A stretch of DNA of 64,000 bases, taken from Scalesia atractyloides. Taxonomy: Eukaryota > Streptophyta > Magnoliopsida > Asterales > Asteraceae. Shown here piece after piece: positions 54,941 through 64,000 of this stretch. Numbering within the stretch: position 1 is the stretch's first letter; every line of letters starts with the position of its first letter. The notes beneath the pieces are model-generated. The model saw only the letters and a list, made by a program, of their open reading frames with translations, was not told where the DNA came from and did no database searches. A program made the translations under genes and the position numbers. Where the stretch lies: NCBI GenBank assembly GCA_947069175.1, contig CAMTDV010000023.1, positions 88,257,563-88,321,562 on the forward strand, given 5' to 3'.

Positions 54941-56830
54941 AAATATTGGGGTGTTATTTAGACATTAAAATGATCATGTTAAGTTTTTTACTGAATGAAT
55001 AAAATACTAAAATATATTTTTTAGGAAATACTTGCTATTTTTGATAGTGGCATCTTAAAAAACATATTAACAAAACCTAATTTATCATACGACTTTTAAA
55101 GCAAAGTAAGAGAACATATCTTGTAAGAGCGGACCCATATAGGAACCATGGAGGTACCCTTCCCCCGTTTTCAAAAAAATATTTTTGGATTATTTACACA
55201 TTATATTGAACATGTTATGTGTTTTTATTGGAATGATTAAAATATTAGAATATCTTTTTGAGAAAACAGTTTCTATATTTGATAGAGGCCTCCTAAAAAA
55301 CCATATCAATGAAACTAATATGTAGTAACTTTACACAAATGAGGCTTAAGTAATACTGTGTCCTCAAGGGCGCACCCATGTAGGAACCATGGGAGTGGCC
55401 TCCCGGTTCTCAATAGATATTTTAAGGTTGTTTATACAGTAAATTGAACACGTTATGTGTTTTTATAGGAATGAGTAAAATATTAGAATACATTTTTTAG
55501 GAAACTCTTGTTATATTTGATAGAGGTGTCTTAAAAAAGCATATTCACGAGACATAATTCCCCGTATGACTTTTAACGCAAATGAAGAGACCATATGTTA
55601 CAATATAATATGATTTACTCTTAAAAAAGTTAATCTAACATTAAGATTTTTGTTTTGATGTATGTTTTATTTGGAACAAGGACTTATTTCTCATTTCTGA
55701 CTTTTATTATTGATGCTTCATAGTAACTTTACACATATGAAAGATTATTAGTACTGTGTGCTCAGGAGCTGACCCATGTAGCAACCATGGGCAGCCGCCC
55801 CACATGAACAAAGTTTATACATTAAAACCCCGATTGCCTTACATGTTTTTACTGGAATGAATAAAATATTAGATTATCCTTTTGTGGAAACACTCATATA
55901 TGTTACAGAGATGTCTTAAAAACATATTAGCGAAGCCTAATATCGCTATGTGACTTTTAACACCAAGTAAGAGAACATATATAATATAATATGATTTCAT
56001 CTTAACAAAATTAATCAAATATGAATAATTTTTTATAAAATTTCGTTTGGAGCAAGGACTTATTTCTCAATCCTAACCTTTATTTGTGATGCTATGAAGT
56101 AACTTTACACATATGAGAGATTATTAGTACTGTATGCTCAGAGCGTACCCATGTTGAAGCCATGGCGGTACTTTCTCGGTGGTTTTCAAAAAGTACTTTG
56201 TTGTTATTTATACATTATAATTGAACATGTTATGTGTTTTTATTGGAATAAATAAAATATTTAAATACCTTTTTTGTGAAAACACGTGCCATATTTGATA
56301 GAGGTGTCTTATAAAAGCGTATTAACGAAACCTAATCTATATGAATTTTAACGAAAGTAAGTGAACATATGTTGTAATATAATATGATTCACAGTAACAA
56401 ACCTAATCAAACATTACGACTTATATTTCATATGAATTTCATTTGGAGCATGGACTTATTTCTCATGTTGACCTTTATTAGTGGTTCGATGTAGTAACTC
56501 TATACAAATGAGAGATAGGTGGCGTCTTAAAAAGCATATTAACGAAACCTAATTTCACCATATGAATTTTAACGCAAAATAAGAGAACAAAGGTTATAAC
56601 ATAATATGATAGGTTATAACATAATATGATTCACTCTTAACAAAGCTAATCAAACATTTTGATTTTTATTTCATATAAATTTCGTTTGGACCTTTATTAA
56701 TGATTCTATATAGTAACTTTACACAAATGAGAGATAATTACTACTGTGTACTTAGGGATAAACCCATGTAGAAACCATGGGGCAACCGTCCCCTTCAAAA
56801 AAAGTATTCAAGTGTTCTTTATACTTTAAA
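53984..56830. repeat. Tandem array 2 of the ~400-bp repeat
   Basis: Same monomer as 22,330-24,440. The landmark 'acttatttctc' is near 54,364, 54,746, 55,680, 56,058 and 56,452, with units near 55,150-55,450 and 56,690 missing it through deletion. Spacings are 380-395 bp where intact. A (TA)n tract interrupts at 54,898-54,938, and a short exact duplication 'aggttataacataatatgat' lies at 56,590-56,630. Confidence 0.85.
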
Positions 56831-57530
56831 ATCCATATTGATCCCATAAAAAGTTTGATTAATCCCCATCTCCCTCACAAAAGGTTTAAGGATTAGGGTT
56901 TCATCCATACATGTGTGTGAGGTGGGGTTGAGGTCACGCCTAACCTTTCCGGACCAAGTCCGTGAATTTGGACCAAAATGCTAAACTTCCATTTCAAACT
57001 TGAGCCACATATATATTTTTGTAATTTGATCTTCAATTTCTCTATCTTTGAGTTGTTAACATAAAGTGAATAGAATAGAGATAGATAACAAAATCAAGCT
57101 TTTTGCCATCAACGATCTTTCACCGGGTCGAAAGAAGATGATGAAGTAGGTTTAGTAGGTGTTTTTGAATTCAAGAAATATGATTCTAGATGACAATGGT
57201 CAAAACACATCCATAGGTTGTACTTCGATTATTTAATATTCGTTTTGTTAATTTATATATAATTTTGTTTATCCGTGCTCATATTCTCTTTATTCTACAG
57301 CATCCTATTTATAGCATTTTATTTTATTATATGCTGTTTTTAGAGTAAGTTTATCTTATTTATTACACGTGGCAGTCTGTTTGTCTACAATAGTTTTTAC
57401 AATATTCAAGTTATCTATAAATAAGTATATCAGTGTAATATTTTAATTATACTTTTTCTATATGTTGTTTTATAAATCGAGAAAGGTAATATTTTTCTTT
57501 TACAAATTAATATATTTTGTTTTGATCAAT
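56831..57530. repeat. Block B leader, duplicate of the block A leader
   Basis: Shares 'cctttccggaccaagtccgt', 'aacttgagccaca', 'gttaacataaagtgaatag', 'aagctttttgccatc' and 'ttattctacagcatcctatt' in the same order as 24,560-26,700. Block B lacks about 1.7 kb present in block A between the second and third landmarks. Confidence 0.8.
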
Positions 57531-57648
57531 GTGAGGTAGCCCACTTGATAAAGATATATGCCTCTTAAATAGAAAGTCTCATGTCTAAAACCTAGGTAAG
57601 GAACGCATTTTAGAATATTTGGTGTAAAGTAGAGAAAGTAACATATGC

Positions 57649-57653
<5 letters not shown>

Positions 57654-57708
<55 letters not shown>
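57654..57708. repeat. (TA)n microsatellite
   Basis: About 55 bp of alternating TA at the left end of the MITE cluster. It directly abuts an element beginning 'tgtagggttctcgag'. Confidence 0.9.
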
Positions 57709-57710
<2 letters not shown>

Positions 57711-57854
57711 AGGGTTCTCGAGCAAACACTAGTGTATTTGTGAACTGAGTAAACAAATCCTGACCATTAATTTAGATCATCAAACCACAAAATACACTAA
57801 TGTATTTTAGTCATCAAATTCTAGCCATTGATTTACCCTTATGTAATATATATG

Positions 57855-58320
57855 TATGGGAAGGTTCATTTGAGAAGAAATTTAATATGAGAAGAAAAGG
57901 AAAAAAGGCATAATGTAAAATATTAAATAGTTTATAACTTCTCTCATTAATTATGTTATTTCTTATTAATAAAGCAAACACATTTTATCCTACAAATTTC
58001 AAAATTTATCCTACATATGTCTTACATTTACCGGATTTTACCCTACACACATGTAAATTTATCCTACCATTTCAATATTTATCCTACACGTACTAAAATT
58101 TATCCTATACATGTCGAAAATTGTCCTACACCATAAATTATTTTATTTTGAAAGAGTATAAAAAAAATGAGTTACATTTAATTAATTAGCTAACTAATGA
58201 CAATTATAGATTTACCTATATGCCTTTTTTCATAACATTAAATACACACATTAAATGAAGTAAATGGAGAATTCCTATTGTTTTAAAAGTTATTCTTTTT
58301 ATTCTTACATAAGGTAAGGT
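57855..58320 (-). mobile_element. MITE pair member 1 (inverted relative to 60,208-60,690)
   Basis: About 465 bp, 'gttcatttgagaagaaattt' to 'attctttttattcttac', with repeated 'tttatcctac(a)' phrases. It is the reverse complement of 60,208-60,690, including 'gaagttataaactatttaat' and 'taattgtcattaattaacta'. Ends share a TTYAWWTGAGAAGAAATT-type terminal inverted repeat. Confidence 0.8.
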
Positions 58321-58329
58321 TTATTTGAG

Positions 58330-58824
58330 AACCACCTTATTGCGTTTGTGCAAAAAAATTTTTGACCCAACTCGCGGTTGAAAGTAGGAGTTCTCATAGT
58401 TCTCACAACTCGTGGTGGTTAATTTGAACCCAATCCTATATAATATATATATAGGGATATGTTAAAATAAGAACCACCACGAGTTGTGAGAACTAGGCAA
58501 TCCAAAAGTTTTTCAAAAAAATTTTTCTCAAATAGAAAATCACTTGTTTCAGCAATAATTTTTTTTTTTAAATGCCGTATACTCACATTTACATAAGGTG
58601 TAAAAAGAAATATTTGTCTTCGTAACAAATTTACACTAACACGTAAAAAAAACTTATATCAGGCAAAACTAACTACAACTTTTTTTTGCTTTTTTTACAG
58701 ATTTTTCTATAATATTTCCATCTACGTTCATGCAAAAAAATTTTGGCCCAACTCAAACAGGAAGTAGTAGTTTTTACTGGTTCGGGCAACTCGTGATTTT
58801 TCTTATTTGAAGCGATCGTGTGTG

Positions 58825-58858
<34 letters not shown>
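58330..58858. mobile_element. TIR element(s) of the 'gagttgtgagaac' MITE family
   Basis: A solitary end (58,330-58,438) with 'ctcacaactcgtggtggtt', followed after a short TA tract by a fuller element at 58,452-58,815. That element starts 'gggatatgttaaaataagaaccaccacgag' and ends with the complementary 'caactcgtgatttttcttattt'. TA repeats lie on both sides. Confidence 0.7.
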
Positions 58859-58861
<3 letters not shown>

Positions 58862-58867
<6 letters not shown>

Positions 58868-59226
58868 ATGGGTTAAAATGTGAACCACCTTGAGTTGTGA
58901 GAACCGTGAGAACTAGGCCAACAAAATGTTTTCTGAATTTTTTCTCAAAAGTCCTAAAAAAATCACTTGTGTCAGCAAAAAAAAATTTAAATGTCGCACA
59001 CCCATATTTACATGAGCATAAAGAAATATTTGTTTTTGTACATAATTTATATCACGCGTAAGAAAACTTGTATCAGAGTCATTACTATTGACTCGATATT
59101 TTTTTCTACTTTTTTTACAAATATTATTATAATATTTTCATCTACGTTTGTGTAAAAATTTTGGCCCAACTAGGGCGGGAAAAAAAGTTCTCACGGTTCA
59201 TACAACTTGAGGTGGTAACCGAGCCC
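58862..59226. mobile_element. MITE, direct second copy of the same family
   Basis: About 365 bp from 'agggatgggttaaaatgtga' to 'gaggtggtaaccgagccct', with complementary ends and (TA)n on both sides (58,833-58,861 and 59,227-59,262). It is about 80% similar by eye to the element at 58,452. Confidence 0.75.
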
Positions 59227-59257
<31 letters not shown>

Positions 59258-59261
<4 letters not shown>

Positions 59262-60182
59262 GGTAGGGTTCATGTGAAAACCATTTATGCGAGGACTGCT
59301 AGAACCAATGTGAACACAAAACATAGCTAAACAAATCTAAAAAACACACAAATTTTTTTTAAATCGCTATATTTCGTAACTAAAAAAAGTTTTTTTTCGA
59401 GTAACAATTATCGATGCACATGTACATATGTATCATTTCTTTGACAAAATTTCATAATACATTACAAGTACTAGACAATTGTACTTTCATTTACACTACT
59501 ATCCGTAATACACTACTTTTTACTATCAATATTAAAAATGCACATGTGTTTCATTATGTATAACCATGTTATAACGTTTTTTGATACAACAAAGTTTGTG
59601 ATTTTGAAATGATGAGGTAGGTCCATATACATGTTTTTTTTGGTGAATTATATCTAGTGGTTGATGGTTTGGTTATATTTGTCACTTTATGATAAAATAT
59701 GTTGTTTGGATGGTATGAAGGGTTTGATACATATGTGTATAAAGTGAAAATTGGTAATGATATTGTATTATAATAGAGGTAATAGTACTGTATTATGGAC
59801 GTAGGAGGTAATGATAGTGTATTATAGATGCTATGGTAGATGAAAGAGAAAGTGAATTAAAAGTAGTGTATCAAAAAACGTTATATCATGTTCATACATA
59901 TAGATGCACATGTGCATTTATAATATTAGTAATGTAAATAAAAGTGGAATTGTCTAATATTGGTAATATATTACGGAATTTGTCAAATAAATGATACATA
60001 TGAACATGTGCATCGAAATTGTTACTCGAATTTTTTTTTTTGATTTTTTTAGTGACGAAATATAGCGATTTTAAAAAAATATATTAAATTTTTTGTGTTT
60101 TTTAGATTTCTTTAGGTATTTTTGGTTTTGTTCACATTGGTTCTTGCGGTTCTCCCAATAAAGGGTAGTTCGTAACAGATCC
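59258..60182. mobile_element. Foldback element, ~925 bp, nearly full-length palindrome
   Basis: Left end 'gggttcatgtgaaaacca', right end 'gggtagttcgtaacagatcc'. Matching inverted landmarks are 'gaaccaatgtgaacacaaaa'/'tttgttcacattggttc', 'aatcgctatatttcgt'/'acgaaatatagcgatt', 'tcgatgcacatgtacatatg'/'catatgaacatgtgcatcga' and 'ataacgttttttgatac'/'gtatcaaaaaacgttat'. The arms cover most of the element, leaving a spacer of roughly 200-250 bp. TA tracts flank both sides. No ORF. Confidence 0.85.
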
Positions 60183-60207
60183 TTATATATATATATATAT
60201 ATACAGT

Positions 60208-60690
60208 GGAGAGTTCAAATGAGAAGAAATTTTTGTAAGAATATAAAGAATAACTTTTAAACCAATAGAAATTATCCGTTTACTTCACTTAATATGTGAT
60301 TTAATATTATGAAAAAGGGCATATAGGTAAATCTATAATTGTCATTAATTAACTAATTAATTAAACTTGTAACTCATTTTTTCATATACCCTTTCAAGAT
60401 AAAAAAATTATGGTGTAGGACAATTTTCGACATGTGTAGGATAAATTTTAGTATGTGTTTTGAAATGTGTAGGGTAAATTTACATGTGTGTAGGGTAAAT
60501 TCCGGTAAATGTAAGACATATGTATGATAAATTTTGAAATGTGTAGGATAAAATGTTTTTCCATTATTAATGAGAAATAACATAATTAATGAGAGAAGTT
60601 ATAAACTATTTAATGTTTTAACCATTGTGCCTCTTTTTCTTTTTTTTTCTCACGTTAAATTTCTTCTCAAATAAACCTTACCCTACAATA
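60208..60690 (+). mobile_element. MITE pair member 2
   Basis: Inverted partner of 57,855-58,320: 'gttcaaatgagaagaaattt' to 'aaatttcttctcaaataaac'. Flanked by TA tracts at 60,184-60,203 and 60,690-60,730. Confidence 0.8.
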
Positions 60691-60729
60691 ACAAATATAT
60701 ATAATAATATATATATATAATATATATAT

Positions 60730-61490
60730 TAGTAGTTATTAAGAACACTCTAATTATGAAACCAAGAAATGTGAACAAATAACCAACCACCAAACCAAAC
60801 ACCACCCATAACCAACACTAACCCCCACTAAATAAAAACTATATCCAATCATATTAATAGAGATTATAAATATTAATGTTTACATGGCTTTTTAGAATTC
60901 CTCAAAAACTTACCTATATATATATATATAATATATATATAAATAATTAGGGTAAGGTTTATTTAAGAACCAATCTAATTATGAAAACCATGAAAACAAT
61001 GTGAAAACAACAAAATAAACTCACCCACCACCACACAAAACCAAAACACCCACCCCCATACCACAACACCTAACCCCCCACCCCTAAAAGAATGAAAAAA
61101 ACTATACCTCACAAAAAAACCAAAAAAACTAACCCCTCCCCATACACACACCCCAAAAACATAAAAAAATATGTATATATGTTTAAAATTGAAAAATAAG
61201 TGTTATAATCTATGATTGAGGTGAATGGTTTAGTTTTAACTTTAGGTTTTAGCATTTTTATTTAGAGTTTAGCATTAGGGTTAGTTTTAGTGTTTAGTAT
61301 TAGTATTTAGGCTTTAGCTTTAGGGTTTTTTTTTATGTTTTAGCATATAGTTTAGTCTTAGGGTTTAGTGTTTAGCTTTAGTGTTTAAAGGTTTTTGGTA
61401 TTGTTCAATGAGTCGATCCCAATGCCACTGGAATGAGCTCAAGCAACATTTGTTTGACTCGGTTTTCTACACTTCTTAGGTTAAGGATAT
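60730..61490. mobile_element. Two short AC-rich MITE remnants and a TTTAGGG-like low-complexity stretch
   Basis: 60,735-60,900 and 60,955-61,150 share 'aagaac(ca)(a/c)tctaattatgaaa' starts and an AC-rich body ('aaccaccacacaaaacc'). They are separated by a TA tract (60,913-60,945). From 61,245 to 61,395 the phrase '(t)ttagg(g)tttagtgtttagc' is degenerately repeated. Confidence 0.55.
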
Positions 61491-61728
61491 ATATTTTTCA
61501 TAATATACACATACGTATATTAAAGGATTGACAATATATACATATGTATAACTAAAATACATGTGTATAAATCCTAAAAAAAACCCTTATAGAAAACGCT
61601 CCAATTTTCCAAAAAAAAAAGCGTTATTTTACTTTTTTTTTTTTTGCATTTTTTGCTTAGTGAAAATGTGTGTTCCAAAATGCTTTTCAAGTTTCTCAAA
61701 TAGGGTGTTATTTTCTTAGGATCCCTAC

Positions 61729-61806
<78 letters not shown>
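61490..61806. mobile_element. MITE remnant ending in (CA)n(TA)n
   Basis: A 'cataatatacacatacgtat' body and a right end 'cttaggatccctacca', followed by (CA)11 and about 55 bp of TA (61,732-61,806). It resembles the next element's ends. Confidence 0.55.
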
Positions 61807-61809
<3 letters not shown>

Positions 61810-62039
61810 GGGATCCTAAAAGAAGTCCGCCCTGTTTAAGAAACTTGAGAAGAATTCTCGATCACACATTTGCCTAAGCTTTTCGTAATATACGCATATC
61901 TATAGTTTAAAATTAACAATATACACGTATGTATATAGTCAATTTTATACTATACATATTTGTATGTTACGAAAAGCTTAGAGAAAATATGTGGTTTAGA
62001 ATACTTCTTAAGTATGCTAGTGCTTTTCACATGATCCTA

Positions 62040-62045
<6 letters not shown>
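61807..62045. mobile_element. MITE with complementary ends in (TA)n
   Basis: About 240 bp, 'tagggatcctaaaagaagtc' to 'cacatgatcctaaccctata'. Its inner palindrome pairs 'aagcttttcgtaatata' with 'tatgttacgaaaagctt'. TA tracts flank both sides (61,755-61,806 and 62,046-62,103). Confidence 0.75.
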
Positions 62046-62103
<58 letters not shown>

Positions 62104-62106
<3 letters not shown>

Positions 62107-63324
62107 TATGCTTGTTGATTTGCACATTTTCCCTTCTTACAAGTAAATATATTTATTTCTAACGTGTGCCAAAAATAACAAAGAGTTGTCAATCATGCAC
62201 ATACTAGATTTAAAGATTTATGTATCAAATACTTACTACACATGTAAACATACAAAAGTATATATCACTAACATGATATAGTTCAAGTAAGTTATAGATT
62301 ACAATCCTAAAATACAATATATATAACTCTTAATGTTAGGTTTATCTATTAACATGCAACATATGAAAGATGAAACTTAATTATAAACTAGTAAAGCAAA
62401 GAACGCAATTGAGGATTGTAAAGAGGTTTATATCAAAGGTTAAGGAAATATAACCATCTAGATTTGAATTAACAAAGAATGATTGACACAATGAAAGATA
62501 TTGTTTCTGAAACTACTTTAAGAACTAACATTGATAGTAGCGTACGAGGTGCTAAAATGAATTAATAATGACTAAGGTTAATCTCATGAAACAAGGGTTA
62601 AAATTTAGGTAAAATTACTATTGTTATGGATTCTTATGACTTAGGGTTTCTAGTATCCAGATCCTTCCTTTATGGAGCCTATATATATTCCCAACTATGA
62701 TGTTAAGTTATTTATTACCGATTAAGGTTTCAAGCTCATGTTAGATCTTCAATTAAGTTATCTATTACCGATTAAGGTTTCAAGCTCTAAGTTAACCAAC
62801 GTCTATATATCCTAGAGATAGAAGATACCGAATCTAACATGCATAACCTTATAGAAAAATCGATACATCAACATAAGCAGCATCAAAATCAATATTCAAC
62901 ATATACTTATGTTAGATCTTCAATTTTCTCGTATATTCACTCAGTTCTTCTTCAAACAGCACTCCAGTAGTCTTTATCATCGTTTTAGCTGTCAAAAGTG
63001 TCTCTCTAGGGTTTCCCATCGCGTGATATAGATAGGCACCGCAAATTGGGGTTTTGACTTGGGTACGGGCCGTACTCCGATAAGTAGGGTACGTGCCGTA
63101 CCATCATTAATCTAGGCCTAGTGTGTTCCAACTTTATTCCTTCTCAAAGTGTTTATTATGTCCAAATTGTTTCATCTTTTCATCAGACTTGCAAATCATG
63201 AAAAAATCAGTAATAATTATTTATTTTTATCATATATGAGGTAGTTTATTCTAAATGCAGGTGTTTTATATAAGAAAGCTATATGTGCTTTGGATTACAT
63301 CAATTTCAGTTTGTATTTCCCGAT
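62104..63324. other. Unassigned AT-rich sequence in block B
   Basis: No gene is supported. At 62,702-62,790 a ~54-bp unit with 'gttatttattaccgattaag' and 'gtttcaagctc' is directly duplicated, and the phrase 'atgttagatcttcaatt' recurs at 62,738 and 62,911. At 63,060-63,105 a 'gtacgggccgtac'/'gtacgtgccgtac' near-palindrome occurs twice. Confidence 0.45.
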
Positions 63325-63575
63325 TAATTGATTGATATAAGTGGCTATCTAATAGATAATGATAGAAACTATTTTTATTATGATAAGATAAACACCACGT
63401 GCATATTGTTGATTTCTCTTCACCTAAATAATTGTTAATATATTAATTAATTTATATAACACCTAAATAAATGTTTATAGATATTATATTATTTGTATGG
63501 ACCAGCTTAAAGTAATATAAAGCCAGTACTGACCTATTATAACAACTAAATTACAGTTTAAACCAACTATATATA
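63325..63575 (+). promoter_or_regulatory. Orphan copy of the CYP79 promoter
   Basis: Matches 27,310-27,720: 'gataagataaacaccacgtg' (G-box included), 'catattgttgatttctcttcac', 'aaagccagtact' and 'acctattataacaactaa'. The match ends in a TA tract at about 63,570 where the CYP79 ATG would be. No P450 codons follow, so the gene was lost or never included. Confidence 0.8.
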
Positions 63576-63652
63576 TATATATTGTATATATATATAATAA
63601 ATGTTAACATATTAATTAATTTATATTAGATTATTTATATGGGACCGGGTTA

Positions 63653-63846
63653 TCCTATTTGCTTTTGATACTTTTGGTTTCTTAACGGCAGAGGCTATGG
63701 ACCTACTTAATCGAGTTTAAAGGGTCATGCATAGTAATGTTATGGTCCTCAGATATATGGATGTAAGTTTTAAAAAACTTAGTTTTGCTATTTCAAAAGA
63801 AGTAGCAGTACAGCTTGTTGCTCGTTTACCATCTATCTCAATGTAA
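63653..63846 (+). pseudogene. Short ORF remnant of unidentified repeat protein
   Basis: One frame with a single stop reads FAFDTFGFLTAEAMDLL then RVMHSNVMVLRYMDVSFKKL, FAISKEVAVQLVARLPSISM and stop. The codon pattern and the amphipathic 'AxQLVARLP' end look like the C-terminus of a multicopy plant repeat protein, but I cannot name the family. It occupies the place downstream of the orphan promoter where CYP79 should be. Confidence 0.45.
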
Positions 63847-63849
63847 ATT

Positions 63850-64000
63850 TATAACATTTAGTTTTAAGTTTATTAATTTTCATTTATATTTTATTTGGAG
63901 CAGGGACTTATTTCTCATTTCTAACGTTTATTAGTGATGCTTGATAGTAACTTTACACATATGAAAGAGTATTAGTACTTTGTGCTCAAGGACGGATCCA
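63850..64000. repeat. Start of tandem array 3 of the ~400-bp repeat
   Basis: Contains 'agcagggacttatttctc', 'cgtttattagtgatgctt', 'gtaactttacacatatgaaa' and 'gtgctcaaggacggatcca', matching units of arrays 1 and 2 (closest by eye to 55,680-55,780). It is cut by the window edge. Confidence 0.8.

Noticed and set aside
61245..61395. TTTAGGG-like repeats suggesting an interstitial telomere.
   Set aside because: Units are degenerate ('tttagtgtttagc', 'ttaggctttagc') with no run of exact TTTAGGG. Low-complexity drift is more likely.
61929..62162. 77-codon ORF with a long Tyr-Ile repeat.
   Set aside because: It is a translation of the (TA)n microsatellite.

Overview
The window is AT-rich nuclear DNA from a flowering plant, probably a eudicot. 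It is dominated by nested, decayed LTR retrotransposons with tRNA-iMet or tRNA-Asp primer sites, (TA)n-flanked MITEs and a tandem repeat. One host gene appears intact: a CYP79-family cytochrome P450. Asteraceae is plausible from the look of the Copia and Gypsy families, but nothing in the sequence proves it.

Layout. (1) 0-13.05 kb: a minus-strand Copia element. Its RNase H end is tandemly triplicated, and it is split by a nested minus-strand Athila-like Gypsy remnant (about 4.4-11.46 kb). (2) 13.05-18.55 kb: two diverged ~2 kb direct copies of a non-coding repeat, offset by about 3 kb. (3) 18.55-21.9 kb: unassigned sequence with a long-TIR foldback element at 20.29-20.82 kb. (4) 21.9-27.7 kb ('block A'): Copia LTR relic, ~400-bp tandem array, AT-rich leader and CYP79 promoter. 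(5) 27.727-29.491 kb: two-exon CYP79 gene, 532 codons, all P450 motifs present. (6) 29.47-31.6 kb: a 1.06-kb tandem duplication joining the last CYP79 codons, its 3' flank and the first 466 bp of a Gypsy LTR. (7) 31.13-40.7 kb: Gypsy element (LTR, PBS, gag, protease, RT) interrupted inside RT by a 2.72-kb solo LTR with a perfect 5-bp target duplication. That solo LTR carries four tRNA-like modules. A second Gypsy gag fragment follows. (8) 40.7-42.9 kb: 5' end of another Athila-like element (LTR, tRNA-Asp PBS, gag N-terminus). (9) 42.9-53.98 kb: a long minus-strand Copia element with an extra ORF beyond RNase H and its 5' LTR on the right. (10) 53.4-64 kb ('block B'): a second version of block A with the same LTR, tandem array and leader and a CYP79-type promoter at 63.4 kb. 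It is inflated by a cluster of MITEs sitting in (TA)n tracts, and no CYP79 coding sequence follows the promoter. A third copy of the tandem repeat begins at the right edge.

How it fits together. The only predicted working protein is the CYP79, expected to convert an amino acid to its aldoxime at the ER as the entry step to cyanogenic glucosides, nitriles or volatile aldoximes. The surrounding order (array, leader, promoter, then gene or nothing) suggests that array plus promoter was duplicated as a unit, and that more P450 copies may lie beyond the right edge. The least familiar structures are the tandem tRNA-like modules in the solo LTR and the clusters of short palindromes just upstream of the TATA box in LTRs of unrelated retrotransposons.
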